DNA of 64,000 nucleotides from JABMQB01 sp964575025 (GTDB lineage Bacteria > Bacteroidota > Bacteroidia > Bacteroidales > Prolixibacteraceae). The position numbers and the translations under genes were made by a program. The stretch covers positions 17,275-81,274 of the forward strand of contig CAZNPV010000013.1 of NCBI GenBank assembly GCA_964575025.1. The letters run 5' to 3'. Below are positions 8,841 through 18,365 of the stretch, piece by piece. Each line of letters starts with the position of its first letter. Positions within the stretch are counted from its first letter, which is position 1. The notes beneath the pieces were generated by a model, which was not told where the DNA came from, searched no databases, and was given only the letters and a program-made list of their open reading frames with translations.

Positions 8841-11800
8841 ATGAATAATCTACCAACCTTACGTTCTGGTATAAGGATAATCCTTGTAGTATGTTTTCTG
8901 GCAGTAAATCTTTTACCGGTTCAGGCCCAGGATACCCTTACAGTGCATGGAGTTGTCCTTTCAGGAAACAATACACCGGTAAGCAATGTATCTGTAAGCA
9001 TTGAAGGGTCATTTGATTTACCGGTTCTGACCAATAGCAAGGGAGCGTTTGAAGTAAAAACGACTTCTCTTGATGATTGGTTAATTATAGCTCCTTCCAG
9101 TCAGTATAAATCAAAAAGGGTGTATCTGAACAAAAGGACTGAATTAACGATTTACGTAACTGAGGAAGACCTGATATCAGGGGATGACAATTTGCTTATA
9201 TTGGGGCAAAGAAGATTACGAAGAGATATTGTATCCGCTGTTTCAGATCTGGATATCGGTACGGTCAATCAGACCACAGCCCTTTCCATTGATCAGCATA
9301 TGCAGGGAAGGGTACCGGGATTGCATGTAATAAATCGTTCCGGAGACCCGGGCAGTGGTGCGGTAAGCCTGTTAAGGGGCGTCAGTTCCCTGAATGCCAA
9401 CAACCAGCCTTTATATATTGTTGACGACATCATTCTCACTCCTCAGAATTTGTTTGGCTCCAATCTGGATGGTTACGCCTATAATCCTTTGCTGGGAATC
9501 AGTCCGTTTGATATTTCCCGAACAACGGTTATTAAGGATCCGGCTATTACAGCGGTCTATGGCTCAAAAGCATCCAACGGACTGGTTGTAATCGAGACAT
9601 TGGATCCAAGTGCAACCGCAACCTCCATTGAAGTGGATCTGAGAAGCGGTTATTCATTGGCTCCTTCCAATCAGATCCCCCTGTTGAATGCCGATCAGCA
9701 TAAAACGCTGATCAGTGAGGTTTTATTCTCTTCAGGAATGTTTAATGAAGATATTAAGGAGTTATACCCGAATCTTTTTCTGAAGCCATCCAATGAAAGG
9801 TGGATTGATTACCAACATGATACGAACTGGCAGGATCTTATTTTCCAGAATTCCTTCTTTAATAGTCTGAATCTCAAAGTGAAGGGAGGGGATGAAATTG
9901 CCCGGTATGGACTGTCTCTCGGGTATACCAACAATAAGGGGATCATAAAAACAACCGGTTATCAGGGAGTGAACCTCCGCTTTATCAGCCTGTTGAATAT
10001 TTTTGAATGGTTGAAAATGAATGCAGGTGTGTCACTGAACTACAATTTGTCGGATCTGAAAGAATCAGCACGGATAAAAGAAACCAGCCCGATCCTTACC
10101 AGTCTGTCCAAATCGCCTATGTTAAATCCGTATCAGTACGACCTGGAAGGAAATATGCTGATTACATTGGCTGAGGTGGATGAACTGGGAGTAAGCAATC
10201 CTCAGGCTGTGATTGACAATTATCAGGCACAAAACAGCAATTATCATTTTGTCGGAAGCCTGGGACTGGAGGCCACCATCAATGAAAATCTATTTTTTAA
10301 AACCACTTTTGGTTTGACCTACAATGTACTCAAGGAACAACTCTTTTTACCCAATAAAGGGATGGAACGGTACTACAACCTCGAAGCACACAATGTTTCC
10401 AAGGCTTCAAATAACGACTTAAATTCATTTAATAACATTTCATACCTTACCTACAACAAGACCCTTGGGAAGAACCATAAACTGTTTTCAACCACCGGAT
10501 TGAATATCCTGCACAATGATTTTCAGTACGACTGGGCTTTAACAAAAAATGCACATGAGAACGATGAGTACCGTATGCTCGAGGATGGAACCAACAATCT
10601 GCGTGAAATTGGGGGGCAGAACCGTTTATGGAACTGGGTATCGTTGTATGAAAATATTAGCTACAGTTTCAAGGACCGTTACCTGGTTACTGCCTCTTTG
10701 TCGATCGATGGTTCCTCACGCGTGGGTGAAAATGCGGCCAATACCTTAAAAATTGGCAACTACCCCTTTGGCCTTTTTTACTCCGGAGGAGTCGCCTGGA
10801 GAATATCAGGTGAACCATTTATGGACAAACTGGATTGGATCGAAGAATTCAAACTCAGAGCCACCTATGGGAAGACAGGGAACGATGACATTGGCGAAGC
10901 AACCGCATCCAATTATTATACGTCGGTACGATACAATGAAACCATGGGACTCTATCCGGGAACGCTGGTTAACGATGAGCTTACCTATGAAACAGTAAAC
11001 CAGTTGGACCTTGGGATTGATTTAGCCTTGTTGGGGAACCGCTTTAGAGCAAGTTTCGATCTGTTTACTTCCACAACGGATAATTTGTTGGTTTTTGTTC
11101 CTGTGGATTCATACCTGGGATTTAATTTCCGTCCGGAAAATGCCGGGAAACTGCAAAACAGGGGATGGGAATTGAGTACGTTCCTACGCTTAATAGACAG
11201 CAGGAATTTTAAATGGGACATGCAAGCCAGCGTATCAACCTCTTCCAACGAAATTCAGGAAATCGTGGGGGATAAGTACGTCATCGATCTGGATGGAGCC
11301 CAGTTGGTTAACATGGTGGGAGAAGCTGCCAATAGTTTTTACGGATATATTTTTGAGGGAGTATTCACAACCCAGGAAGAAGCCGACCAGGCAGCCCTCA
11401 TAAATGACCGGGACTTTCCATTCAAGGCCGGGGATGCACGGTTTAAAGATATTTCAGGGCCAAATGGCGAACCAGACCATGTCATTAATGAATACGACAA
11501 AACAATTATCGGGTCGGCAACTCCGGAACAGTATGGAGGCCTCGCAAATGCATTTACGTTTAAACGATGGACGTTAAGCACATTCCTGCAATTTGTCACA
11601 GGAAATGAGGTCTTTAATTATGTGCGGTATAAGAATGAGCAAATGAGCAACCTCTTTAATCAAAGTACGAGGATCCTGAACAGATGGCAATACGATGGAC
11701 AGGTAACCGATGTTCCAAGAGCGTATTGGAACGATCCGATCGGAAATGCTGATTTCTCAACCCGCTGGATCGAGGATGGTTCATTTTTGCGGATTAAGAA

Positions 11801-12011
11801 TGTAACATTAAGCTACAAAATACCCGATGAGTTTTTTGCATTTCAGAATGCAGAGTTTTACGTGTCTGCCAATAATCTTTACACCCTGACCAAATATCTG
11901 GGATATGATCCTGAATTCGGATATTCCCATTCCCAGATTAGTCAGGGGATTGACTATGGATTAACCCCTCAGTGCAGACAGTTTGTTGTTGGTGTTAAAT
12001 TAGGTTTATAA
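8841..12011 (+). CDS. SusC/RagA-family TonB-dependent outer-membrane receptor (SusC2)
   Basis: Second TonB-dependent receptor of the locus. The ATG at 8841 directly precedes a signal peptide ('IRIILVVCFLAVNLLPVQAQ'), so it is preferred; an in-frame ATG at 8694, 5 bp after the preceding stop, would add a 49-residue non-hydrophobic extension. After a carboxypeptidase-like N domain ('GVVLSGNNTPVSNVSVSIEG') comes the plug: 'MQGRVPGLHVINRSGDPG', 'SLLRGVSSLNANNQPLYIVDDI', 'VYGSKASNGLVVIET'. The barrel ends 'CRQFVVGVKLGL'. The plug lacks the most canonical 'IVIDGI' wording (IVDDI instead). SusD2 follows after 18 bp. Probably a second ligand or length class of the same glycan. Confidence 0.92.
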   Translation: MNNLPTLRSGIRIILVVCFLAVNLLPVQAQDTLTVHGVVLSGNNTPVSNVSVSIEGSFDLPVLTNSKGAFEVKTTSLDDWLIIAPSSQYKSKRVYLNKRTELTIYVTEEDLISGDDNLLILGQRRLRRDIVSAVSDLDIGTVNQTTALSIDQHMQGRVPGLHVINRSGDPGSGAVSLLRGVSSLNANNQPLYIVDDIILTPQNLFGSNLDGYAYNPLLGISPFDISRTTVIKDPAITAVYGSKASNGLVVIETLDPSATATSIEVDLRSGYSLAPSNQIPLLNADQHKTLISEVLFSSGMFNEDIKELYPNLFLKPSNERWIDYQHDTNWQDLIFQNSFFNSLNLKVKGGDEIARYGLSLGYTNNKGIIKTTGYQGVNLRFISLLNIFEWLKMNAGVSLNYNLSDLKESARIKETSPILTSLSKSPMLNPYQYDLEGNMLITLAEVDELGVSNPQAVIDNYQAQNSNYHFVGSLGLEATINENLFFKTTFGLTYNVLKEQLFLPNKGMERYYNLEAHNVSKASNNDLNSFNNISYLTYNKTLGKNHKLFSTTGLNILHNDFQYDWALTKNAHENDEYRMLEDGTNNLREIGGQNRLWNWVSLYENISYSFKDRYLVTASLSIDGSSRVGENAANTLKIGNYPFGLFYSGGVAWRISGEPFMDKLDWIEEFKLRATYGKTGNDDIGEATASNYYTSVRYNETMGLYPGTLVNDELTYETVNQLDLGIDLALLGNRFRASFDLFTSTTDNLLVFVPVDSYLGFNFRPENAGKLQNRGWELSTFLRLIDSRNFKWDMQASVSTSSNEIQEIVGDKYVIDLDGAQLVNMVGEAANSFYGYIFEGVFTTQEEADQAALINDRDFPFKAGDARFKDISGPNGEPDHVINEYDKTIIGSATPEQYGGLANAFTFKRWTLSTFLQFVTGNEVFNYVRYKNEQMSNLFNQSTRILNRWQYDGQVTDVPRAYWNDPIGNADFSTRWIEDGSFLRIKNVTLSYKIPDEFFAFQNAEFYVSANNLYTLTKYLGYDPEFGYSHSQISQGIDYGLTPQCRQFVVGVKLGL

Positions 12012-12029
12012 TTCGAAATGATTTAGGTT

Positions 12030-13886
12030 ATGAATAAGTTAGGGAGGTATTCCGCAGTTTTAATTCCTTTTATGGCAATGGTATTGCTGTTGTCATCGTG
12101 TGAGAGTTTTTTGAATCCCGATCAGGAATTGCATGTTACGGAAGATAAGTTATTTGATGATTGGTATGAATACCGGTCGATTGAAATGGGACTGTATGCA
12201 TTGCAACAGGATCTGGTGGAACAACTGGTCGTACTGGGTGAGTTAAGGGGCGACATGCTCACCATCACTCCAAATGCAGATGCCGATTTGGTGGAAATCT
12301 ATAACTTTAATTTTTCAAAGGATAATAAGTATGCATCGCCTACCCGGTTTTTTAAATTGATTTCTGCATGCAATAATTTTATCCGTGTTCTGGAACGAGA
12401 ACATCCTGAATTGTTGGATCCTGAAACTCCCATAACCAATTACGACCGGTTATACGGGGAGGCGTTATGCATGAGGGCATGGACTTATTTCTATGCCGTC
12501 AGGATATACGGGAAAGTGCCCTATATTGAAGAGTCTCTGGTTACGATGGAAGAAATACAGGAGTATGTAAATTCATCCGGCACCTATACCGACAGTGTAT
12601 ACATCGACTTTGCGGTTGATGGGTATTACAACGACACCATTTACAATAAACCGATCACTTTTGAAAAACGATTATACGATATGGATATGGTGATTGATGT
12701 ATTTACCGACCAGTTGGAAAACGATGTGAAGGCTGTAGGTGTCAATCACTATATTAATAACAACGATACAGACTGGGAGATTGTGATCTGGAATACCTGG
12801 GCCTGGCATGCATTATTGGGGCAGATGTACCTTTATCAGGGAAATCTGGCAAAGGCAACCTTTCATTATGAAAAAATTATTTATGGAAGTACCGAAGAAA
12901 ACAGGTACCAGTGCACGCAGGTAACCGGAGGAACAAACTGGGCATCAAATTTCAGTACCATCAATAACATGGAGCACATTCTGGTGATCTGGTTCAATAA
13001 AGAGAATTTCCAGAAAAATGAGCTGCAGAAACTATTTTCTCCTTTTGAGCCACATAAGTATATGCTGAAGCCTACGAAAAGTGCTGTGATGATGTGGGAG
13101 ACCGAATGGTCGAATTATAGCATTGATGATCGACAAGGCCCTGATAATGCCAAATTTTCTAACGATGACAGGGGGATTCCCAATGATGACCGGGGAGCTG
13201 AAGTTTCCTATTCCTATACCAAAGGCAGAGCTGATATGGAAAGTTACCTGAAACACGGTGAGGTGACCCAGATGCTGCAGTATAAAGCTGAGGGAGATCT
13301 CCGGACAGTAAACACCATCATGGAAGGATATGATACCGTGGTATGGAAATACTCCATCAACAAACAGCGGTGGGACGAGGATGCCAATTTCTTTGTTTAC
13401 CGGGCTGGAGGAATCCACCTGAATCTGGCAGAAGTATATACCTACATGGTTTATGAACAGGATGGATATACCACTTCCAATACTACAAATGCCAAGAATA
13501 TTCTGAATAACGGGAGGAATTATTCCGAACTGAATTCAAGACCTCAAAAGGGGGTCAGAGGAAGGGTAGGCGCAGAACCCATTGAACTGTACAATATTAT
13601 TTACAAACATGATCCCGTAACCCATGAAATTATAGGATATTATGATTATACCGGGAACCTGGCCGCCAAGCAACGTTACCTGGATACTAAAATACTGGAG
13701 GAAAGAGGCAAAGAACTGGCCTTCGAAGGAGAACGGTTTTATGACCTGATGCGGGTAGCCAAGAGAAGAAACGATCCTTCCTTCCTGGCTGAAAAGGTCG
13801 CACAAAAATATCCCCCGGGGAAACGGGAACAGATCTATAACTACCTGCTCGATGAAAACAACTGGTATATTAACTTTTTCAATTAA
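12030..13886 (+). CDS. SusD/RagB-family nutrient-binding lipoprotein (SusD2)
   Basis: Surface partner of SusC2. Signal peptide with lipobox Cys in 'LLLSSCESFLNP'. SusD features are an N-terminal helix after 'DKLFDDWYEYRSIEMGLYAL', the TPR-like 'GEALCMRAWTYFYAVRIYGKVPYIEE', and a C-terminal 'KILEERGKELAFEGERFYDLMRVAKRRNDPSF' followed by 'WYINFFN'. At 618 residues it is longer than SusD1 (492); the extra length is in the middle (about residues 170-240 and 340-430), so the binding site may differ. It is the last gene of the plus-strand uptake locus; repeat-rich DNA follows. Confidence 0.93.
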   Translation: MNKLGRYSAVLIPFMAMVLLLSSCESFLNPDQELHVTEDKLFDDWYEYRSIEMGLYALQQDLVEQLVVLGELRGDMLTITPNADADLVEIYNFNFSKDNKYASPTRFFKLISACNNFIRVLEREHPELLDPETPITNYDRLYGEALCMRAWTYFYAVRIYGKVPYIEESLVTMEEIQEYVNSSGTYTDSVYIDFAVDGYYNDTIYNKPITFEKRLYDMDMVIDVFTDQLENDVKAVGVNHYINNNDTDWEIVIWNTWAWHALLGQMYLYQGNLAKATFHYEKIIYGSTEENRYQCTQVTGGTNWASNFSTINNMEHILVIWFNKENFQKNELQKLFSPFEPHKYMLKPTKSAVMMWETEWSNYSIDDRQGPDNAKFSNDDRGIPNDDRGAEVSYSYTKGRADMESYLKHGEVTQMLQYKAEGDLRTVNTIMEGYDTVVWKYSINKQRWDEDANFFVYRAGGIHLNLAEVYTYMVYEQDGYTTSNTTNAKNILNNGRNYSELNSRPQKGVRGRVGAEPIELYNIIYKHDPVTHEIIGYYDYTGNLAAKQRYLDTKILEERGKELAFEGERFYDLMRVAKRRNDPSFLAEKVAQKYPPGKREQIYNYLLDENNWYINFFN

Positions 13887-13946
13887 GCACAAAGAAGCAA
13901 CGGCCTGGAAGGAAAACAATAAAGATCAATGGATCAATGGGATCAG

Positions 13947-13971
13947 TCCCGCTTCATTTCAATCAGCGGGA
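13947..13971. repeat. TCCCGCT/AGCGGGA hairpin next to the decamer array
   Basis: Perfect 7-bp arms (13947-13953 and 13965-13971) with an 11-nt loop, 61 bp after the SusD2 stop and overlapping the first decamer by two bases. It might stop or stabilise the SusD2 mRNA, but no T-tract follows. Confidence 0.45.
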
Positions 13972-14039
13972 TCAATAAAGATCAATAAAGATCAATAAAG
14001 ATCAATAAAGATCAATAAAGATCAATAAAGATCAATAAA
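13970..14039. repeat. Tandem decamer array, 7 perfect copies of GATCAATAAA
   Basis: Seven identical 10-bp units in a row, each containing a GATC site, so GATC recurs once per helical turn. The imperfect units GATCAATG and GATCAGTC precede it at 13924-13950. The same decamer recurs at the right edge of the window (63931-64000). It sits directly downstream of SusD2. Confidence 0.95.
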
Positions 14040-14142
14040 GGTTACAGGTTGTCGTAGTTGTTCACTCGCTTTGTTCGCGTTCGATAGTACAGATGAAGAT
14101 CAATGTAAAAGATTACTGGATTCTCAGAATAAATAGAATCAA

Positions 14143-14222
14143 GAACCAAGAGCCAGGAGCCAAGAGCCAGGAGCAAGGAACAACTGATAACCGTCAACCG
14201 TCAACCGTCAACTGACAACTGA
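14143..14222. repeat. Low-complexity tandem repeats (CCAAGAGCCAGGAG and AACCGTC units)
   Basis: First part: about two and a half copies of a 14-bp unit built on CCAAGAGCCAGGAG. Second part: three copies of the heptamer AACCGTC followed by two of the variant AACTGAC. No coding frame is supported here. Such tracts are prone to copy-number change and to assembly breaks. Confidence 0.8.
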
Positions 14223-14239
14223 CACGAAGCGAAGCGGAG

Positions 14240-14258
14240 TCCCGATTTCCTATCGGGA
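14240..14258. repeat. TCCCGAT/ATCGGGA hairpin
   Basis: Perfect 7-bp arms with a 5-nt loop, in the repeat-rich gap after SusD2; preceded by GCGAAGCGGAG. Related hairpins occur at 19428, 34197 and 62094. Confidence 0.5.
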
Positions 14259-14382
14259 ACCGACAACATGATCAATAAATCCGATATAGTCGGAACCTTT
14301 TCCGGCTAAGAAAAAATGCGCCTGCCCTCTGTCAGGCGGGCGTGGTTGCTGCGTGGAATTCTGTGAAATACGATCAGCGATT

Positions 14383-17300
14383 TTATTCCGGACTGTCTTT
14401 TATAAAAATACCGGAATAGCTTTCCCGTTTATTCAGAAAACGCAGAATATAAAAACCTGCCGGAAAAGTCCGGGTGTCAACATGCAACAGCGTTTCCTGT
14501 TCTATGGATTGATTATAATATCCCTTTCCTGTACCATCTGTGATGGTTAGAATTCCCGGTAGCCCGTTATGCTTTATTTTAATGTTCAGCACATTCCCGG
14601 CAGGATTGGGCCAGGCTTCCAGAAACGGCTCGTTTGACGGTATCCCGGAATGAATAGCGGTAGCAACCATCTGAATATCCAGGGTGGTATCCTGAAGCAA
14701 GAGAAATTCGCCCTCAACGGGTTCATAATTTGTCTTATAAATATGGTAATGGTATACACTATCGACAGGGAGATTATAATAACTTGAAATTCCCAATGCA
14801 CTGGTCACCGTAGTATCGTTTTCCAGAACAACCATGGCATTATTTACAGGAGTGGATCCTTTTTTAAGCCTGAATTTTACGGTGGCTGAGCACAGACTCA
14901 GATACCAGGTAAAGGTTGTATCTGAAAAAATGGCTACACTTCCGGATTGTGACAGGTAGGCATCGTGAGTAACCTCGAAATTACAGGCGCCCTCATACAC
15001 GGGAAATTCAGCCACTCCCAGTGAGCTGGTGGTTTTGGTTATTCCATCAACTGTTATATACGCAAACCATATCGGTTGACCCGAGTTTTTATCCAGAAGT
15101 TCAAAAACTACGTTGTATACTTTTTTTTGCATAAAGAATGTCAGTGTTGTATCGCTGAAGATTGAAATTTGTTCATTTACGAGCGGTACATAACCTGCTT
15201 TCTCAAGGGTGAGGATCAACATATCGGGGATGTTGCCGAAGAATACCTGGCCGGTTGTCCCGGTTTTTTTCTGTTCCTGAAATACTTTTACTGTACACCC
15301 TTCAACCGGATCACCTGAATGTTCCTCTTTTACGATTATTTCTACGGAAAAGTCCTTTCCCAGGGAATCTCTTTTGAATCTTTTATCAAGTTGGTCAAGG
15401 TAGAGCGACCATGGTCTGAGGTTTTCTCCGTTCCCCATACCTTCATAAAAATCGGGTGGCGCTGTGTTAAATGCATAACCGTTTGTTGTTCCCTGGGTAG
15501 GTTCAATGACGATTTTATAGGCATCTCCTGAGGTTCCGATAACATATCCCCACCCAAACTGTTTCGATTCAACAATATAATCCCGGTTTGGGTGGTATGC
15601 TTCACCGATGGTATTGTAAAATACCGACTGGGTGGAGGAGTAGCCATGGATCGCGTTTCCTCCCCATGGTCTGAAAGTTGACTCAAGGTAATCGCTGTTC
15701 ACCGTAAAAACATCGAAAAGATTCGACATGCTGAGGTACATATGGAAATCGCTTGCATATTTTGAATTTTCACCCCGGCAATGGTGAATTACGTTGCCGT
15801 TGCTGTAGGGATATTTAAAGTCGTAGTTGTGCCGGCTGTGGTTGGCCCGGCAGTTTTTTATCAGACAATCGTTGGAACTCAGGGTGTACATATAGCCATT
15901 TCCCCCGCCTCCTTCATATTGTGGCTTCTGGAAATAACAGGAATCCACGGTACTATTCCGGCACTGGTTCAGCAGAATGCCGTTGGATAAAAGATGGTAA
16001 TCATCCGGATTTTCTTCCGGATGGTACGATTGCACTTTTTTGATCCAGCAGTTCATGCTGTTTGTTACGCGGATTGCATGTGAAGCATGAGCATCGTATG
16101 CCCCGGTTCCCTGTTCGGTATAGGATTCCTCCTCCCATCCTGTTTTTAGACTTTGTTTATTCCCGATGCACAGGTTTTCGATTCCTGACTCCTGTAAATG
16201 GGGTCCGGCATGGTAAACCCTGGCATGATCGCGTATTTTGAGAAAGTAGCGGGTAGGGGAATCAATAAATAAAAGATTGTTATCTACACAGATGGAATCT
16301 ATAGTACGAAGGAAAGCCACTCCTTTGATTGCTGATTCGGTCCAGTAGCCCTCCATGTCATGTTCTTTAATAAATTGTTCCGTGGCGTCAGACCGTACGA
16401 TTATCAGGTCTCCTTTGTTGAATCCGTTCACAGATTCAACGGGTATTACCCGGGTAGGGTAGAGCAGGTCGGCAGTGATCTCTGAGAGGATGCCATGCTC
16501 TGTGAACCACCATGAAGGATCTCCCTGCATCCGGATCACATCTTTCTGACGCATGTCCTCTTCGTCATTGAACAGAAAGGTTGAATCGCTGCCTGCTCCC
16601 CTTAAAATCAAATTGTTGTGAGCAATCCGGAGTGAATAATCCACTCCTTCCTCTGGACGAATGCGGTATGTACCAGACGGCAGATAGACTACCCCTCCAC
16701 CCGCTGTACCAACATCGTCCAGTGCTTGTTGAATAATGGAAGTTACGTTTTGTATTCCGGTATTATCTGCATAATAGGGAGCCTGTGTAACATTCGTTAT
16801 GTCAGATCCAATGTCCGGGATATCCTTTTCGCCCTGGTGATACCCCGCATAGGAAAAATCATGCAGGAATCTTCCCTGTTCATCTCTGTATCCGGGGGTC
16901 CAGTTTTCGGGATACAAGGTACTACGCCAGGTCTTCTCGGTTATAAAATTTTCCGATTCAAGGGTCAGGACGATCGGATTGTTATATACTTCCTGAATAT
17001 GGCTGTTTGTATTTTGTTCGGTTACCAGATTATTCCAAGCCATGAAGTATGCCCAGGGAGCGTCTTGTTCCAGGCAATCCCCGGGATGGGGTATGGGTCC
17101 GTTCTCTGTCATGGCGATGATCTTTTCGCCGTCTGTAAGGGTATACAGCCGATCGAATGCTGGCTTTTGCGGGGTGTAATTATAGCTTCCCGGATATGAA
17201 TCGTGCCCTATGATATCCACCATCTCATTGCCGGGATACCAATCCTCTTCCGGAGTGGACCAAACCCAGATCAGGTTATGCAACTGATGGATGTTTTTCA

Positions 17301-18351
17301 GCCTGTCAAAGAGGATGTCGTAAAGTTTCAGACATGCTTCCGGTCCTCCGGCTCCCCACCAGAACCATGCGCCCCCTGCTTCATGCAACGGCCTCCAGAG
17401 AACCGGAATCCCGGCATCCGCGAATTTTTTCAGCTCGGCTGCAATATCATCAATGTCCCGGATGATTAAGTCGTATTCCGTTGTACCTTCTGTGACCGCT
17501 CTGGTTACATCAAATGTAGTCAGATTCGTATAGAATGTATTGGTACTTACCTCCCCTCCGGCAGGCGAATGCCAGTGCCACTGATAAGAAATGATCCCTT
17601 TTTTCCCGGTGTTGTTGTACCAATCTATAAGATAATCTACCGATCCATCGTCATGCTTTCCAAAGGTATGTCCTCCGTTTGCCCATAAATAGGGATACCC
17701 TTCAGTAAAATGCTGGAAATCTCCTACGCGTAGCATGGGTGATTTATTGGCCAGATTTTTAACCTCATCGTAATAGCTATGGGTTTGTCCTGAAATGATC
17801 CTGTCGCCAAATTGCAGCAATAAAAATGCATACAGCTCTTTCGTCTCCCGGGTAGCTTCGGAATCAACCAGGGCCGGAGAAGGATGGTATTGTTTTCTTT
17901 CGGAAGAGTAGAGTTCAAACCGGTCGATATCGGTCCATCCCCAGTCTTTTTGTATTGTGAAGGTATTTTCTCCTTCCTCAAGCAGGAAACTGCCGGCATC
18001 CAGGTTTCTGAACGTAGAAGATGCCGGGAATACCAGGGAATTTGGAGAACCTCCGTTTATCAGCAGGCTTTGTGTTTTTTCTCCGTAGTGTCCGTTATAG
18101 CGAATGATCAGTTGATAGAATCCTTTTTCCGGAACATTCATTGCTACCGTTACCTTATCACCATCATTATCAAAACCGGTTACATATCCGGAACCGGAAA
18201 AACCTGCATTGCCGGAACTTACGACTACTCCATTCAGAACCCCGTTTTCTGCCTCCGCTTCATCAATCAAAGTCTCAGACCGGGCTTTTGCATGCGGAAT
18301 GGTGATTGCCATGAGGAACCACATTACTCCTATAGGGATCAGTGTATTCAT
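14383..18351 (-). CDS. Secreted GH26 (beta-mannanase-type) fused to CBM-like and pectate-lyase-fold domains, T9SS cargo
   Basis: 1322 residues. Signal peptide (1-24), a CBM35/CBM6-like beta-sandwich (about 27-150, 'EAENGVLNGV', 'GFDNDGDKVTVAMNVPEKGFYQLIIRY'), then a GH26 domain (about 160-455). The GH26 catalytic pair is visible: acid/base E324 in RPLHE and nucleophile E416 in MTENG; W/H-rich 'SYQWHWHSPAGG' also fits beta-mannanase. Residues about 515-1010 form a parallel beta-helix domain of the pectate-lyase-3 type ('GGGVVYLPSGTYRI', 'NLILRGAGSDSTF'), with no assignable catalytic residues. Two or three carboxypeptidase-regulatory-like repeats follow, then a type IX sorting domain from about 1240 ('EAWPNPAGNVLNI', 'FPAGFYILRF'). 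Starts 14 bp after the GH5 gene, so co-transcribed. Likely beta-mannan depolymerisation outside the cell; the role of the beta-helix is unknown. Confidence 0.85.
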   Translation of the reverse strand: MNTLIPIGVMWFLMAITIPHAKARSETLIDEAEAENGVLNGVVVSSGNAGFSGSGYVTGFDNDGDKVTVAMNVPEKGFYQLIIRYNGHYGEKTQSLLINGGSPNSLVFPASSTFRNLDAGSFLLEEGENTFTIQKDWGWTDIDRFELYSSERKQYHPSPALVDSEATRETKELYAFLLLQFGDRIISGQTHSYYDEVKNLANKSPMLRVGDFQHFTEGYPYLWANGGHTFGKHDDGSVDYLIDWYNNTGKKGIISYQWHWHSPAGGEVSTNTFYTNLTTFDVTRAVTEGTTEYDLIIRDIDDIAAELKKFADAGIPVLWRPLHEAGGAWFWWGAGGPEACLKLYDILFDRLKNIHQLHNLIWVWSTPEEDWYPGNEMVDIIGHDSYPGSYNYTPQKPAFDRLYTLTDGEKIIAMTENGPIPHPGDCLEQDAPWAYFMAWNNLVTEQNTNSHIQEVYNNPIVLTLESENFITEKTWRSTLYPENWTPGYRDEQGRFLHDFSYAGYHQGEKDIPDIGSDITNVTQAPYYADNTGIQNVTSIIQQALDDVGTAGGGVVYLPSGTYRIRPEEGVDYSLRIAHNNLILRGAGSDSTFLFNDEEDMRQKDVIRMQGDPSWWFTEHGILSEITADLLYPTRVIPVESVNGFNKGDLIIVRSDATEQFIKEHDMEGYWTESAIKGVAFLRTIDSICVDNNLLFIDSPTRYFLKIRDHARVYHAGPHLQESGIENLCIGNKQSLKTGWEEESYTEQGTGAYDAHASHAIRVTNSMNCWIKKVQSYHPEENPDDYHLLSNGILLNQCRNSTVDSCYFQKPQYEGGGGNGYMYTLSSNDCLIKNCRANHSRHNYDFKYPYSNGNVIHHCRGENSKYASDFHMYLSMSNLFDVFTVNSDYLESTFRPWGGNAIHGYSSTQSVFYNTIGEAYHPNRDYIVESKQFGWGYVIGTSGDAYKIVIEPTQGTTNGYAFNTAPPDFYEGMGNGENLRPWSLYLDQLDKRFKRDSLGKDFSVEIIVKEEHSGDPVEGCTVKVFQEQKKTGTTGQVFFGNIPDMLILTLEKAGYVPLVNEQISIFSDTTLTFFMQKKVYNVVFELLDKNSGQPIWFAYITVDGITKTTSSLGVAEFPVYEGACNFEVTHDAYLSQSGSVAIFSDTTFTWYLSLCSATVKFRLKKGSTPVNNAMVVLENDTTVTSALGISSYYNLPVDSVYHYHIYKTNYEPVEGEFLLLQDTTLDIQMVATAIHSGIPSNEPFLEAWPNPAGNVLNIKIKHNGLPGILTITDGTGKGYYNQSIEQETLLHVDTRTFPAGFYILRFLNKRESYSGIFIKDSPE

Positions 18352-18365
18352 TATCCTGTGGGTGA

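Larger units (their letters stand above)
13887..14382. other. 496-bp non-coding region rich in short repeats
   Basis: Lies between the 3' ends of SusD2 (plus) and the GH26 gene (minus). No convincing gene is seen. It holds a TCCCGCT/AGCGGGA hairpin (13947-13971), a perfect decamer array (13970-14039), an AGCCAGGAG/AAC-type tandem tract (about 14140-14222), a TCCCGAT/ATCGGGA hairpin (14240-14258), and a CGCCTG/CAGGCG inverted repeat near 14320-14340. None has a clear T-tract, so the transcription stop for either neighbour is not evident. Confidence 0.7.

Noticed and set aside
13970..14039. CRISPR array
   Set aside because: The units are 10 bp with no spacers and no cas genes are present.
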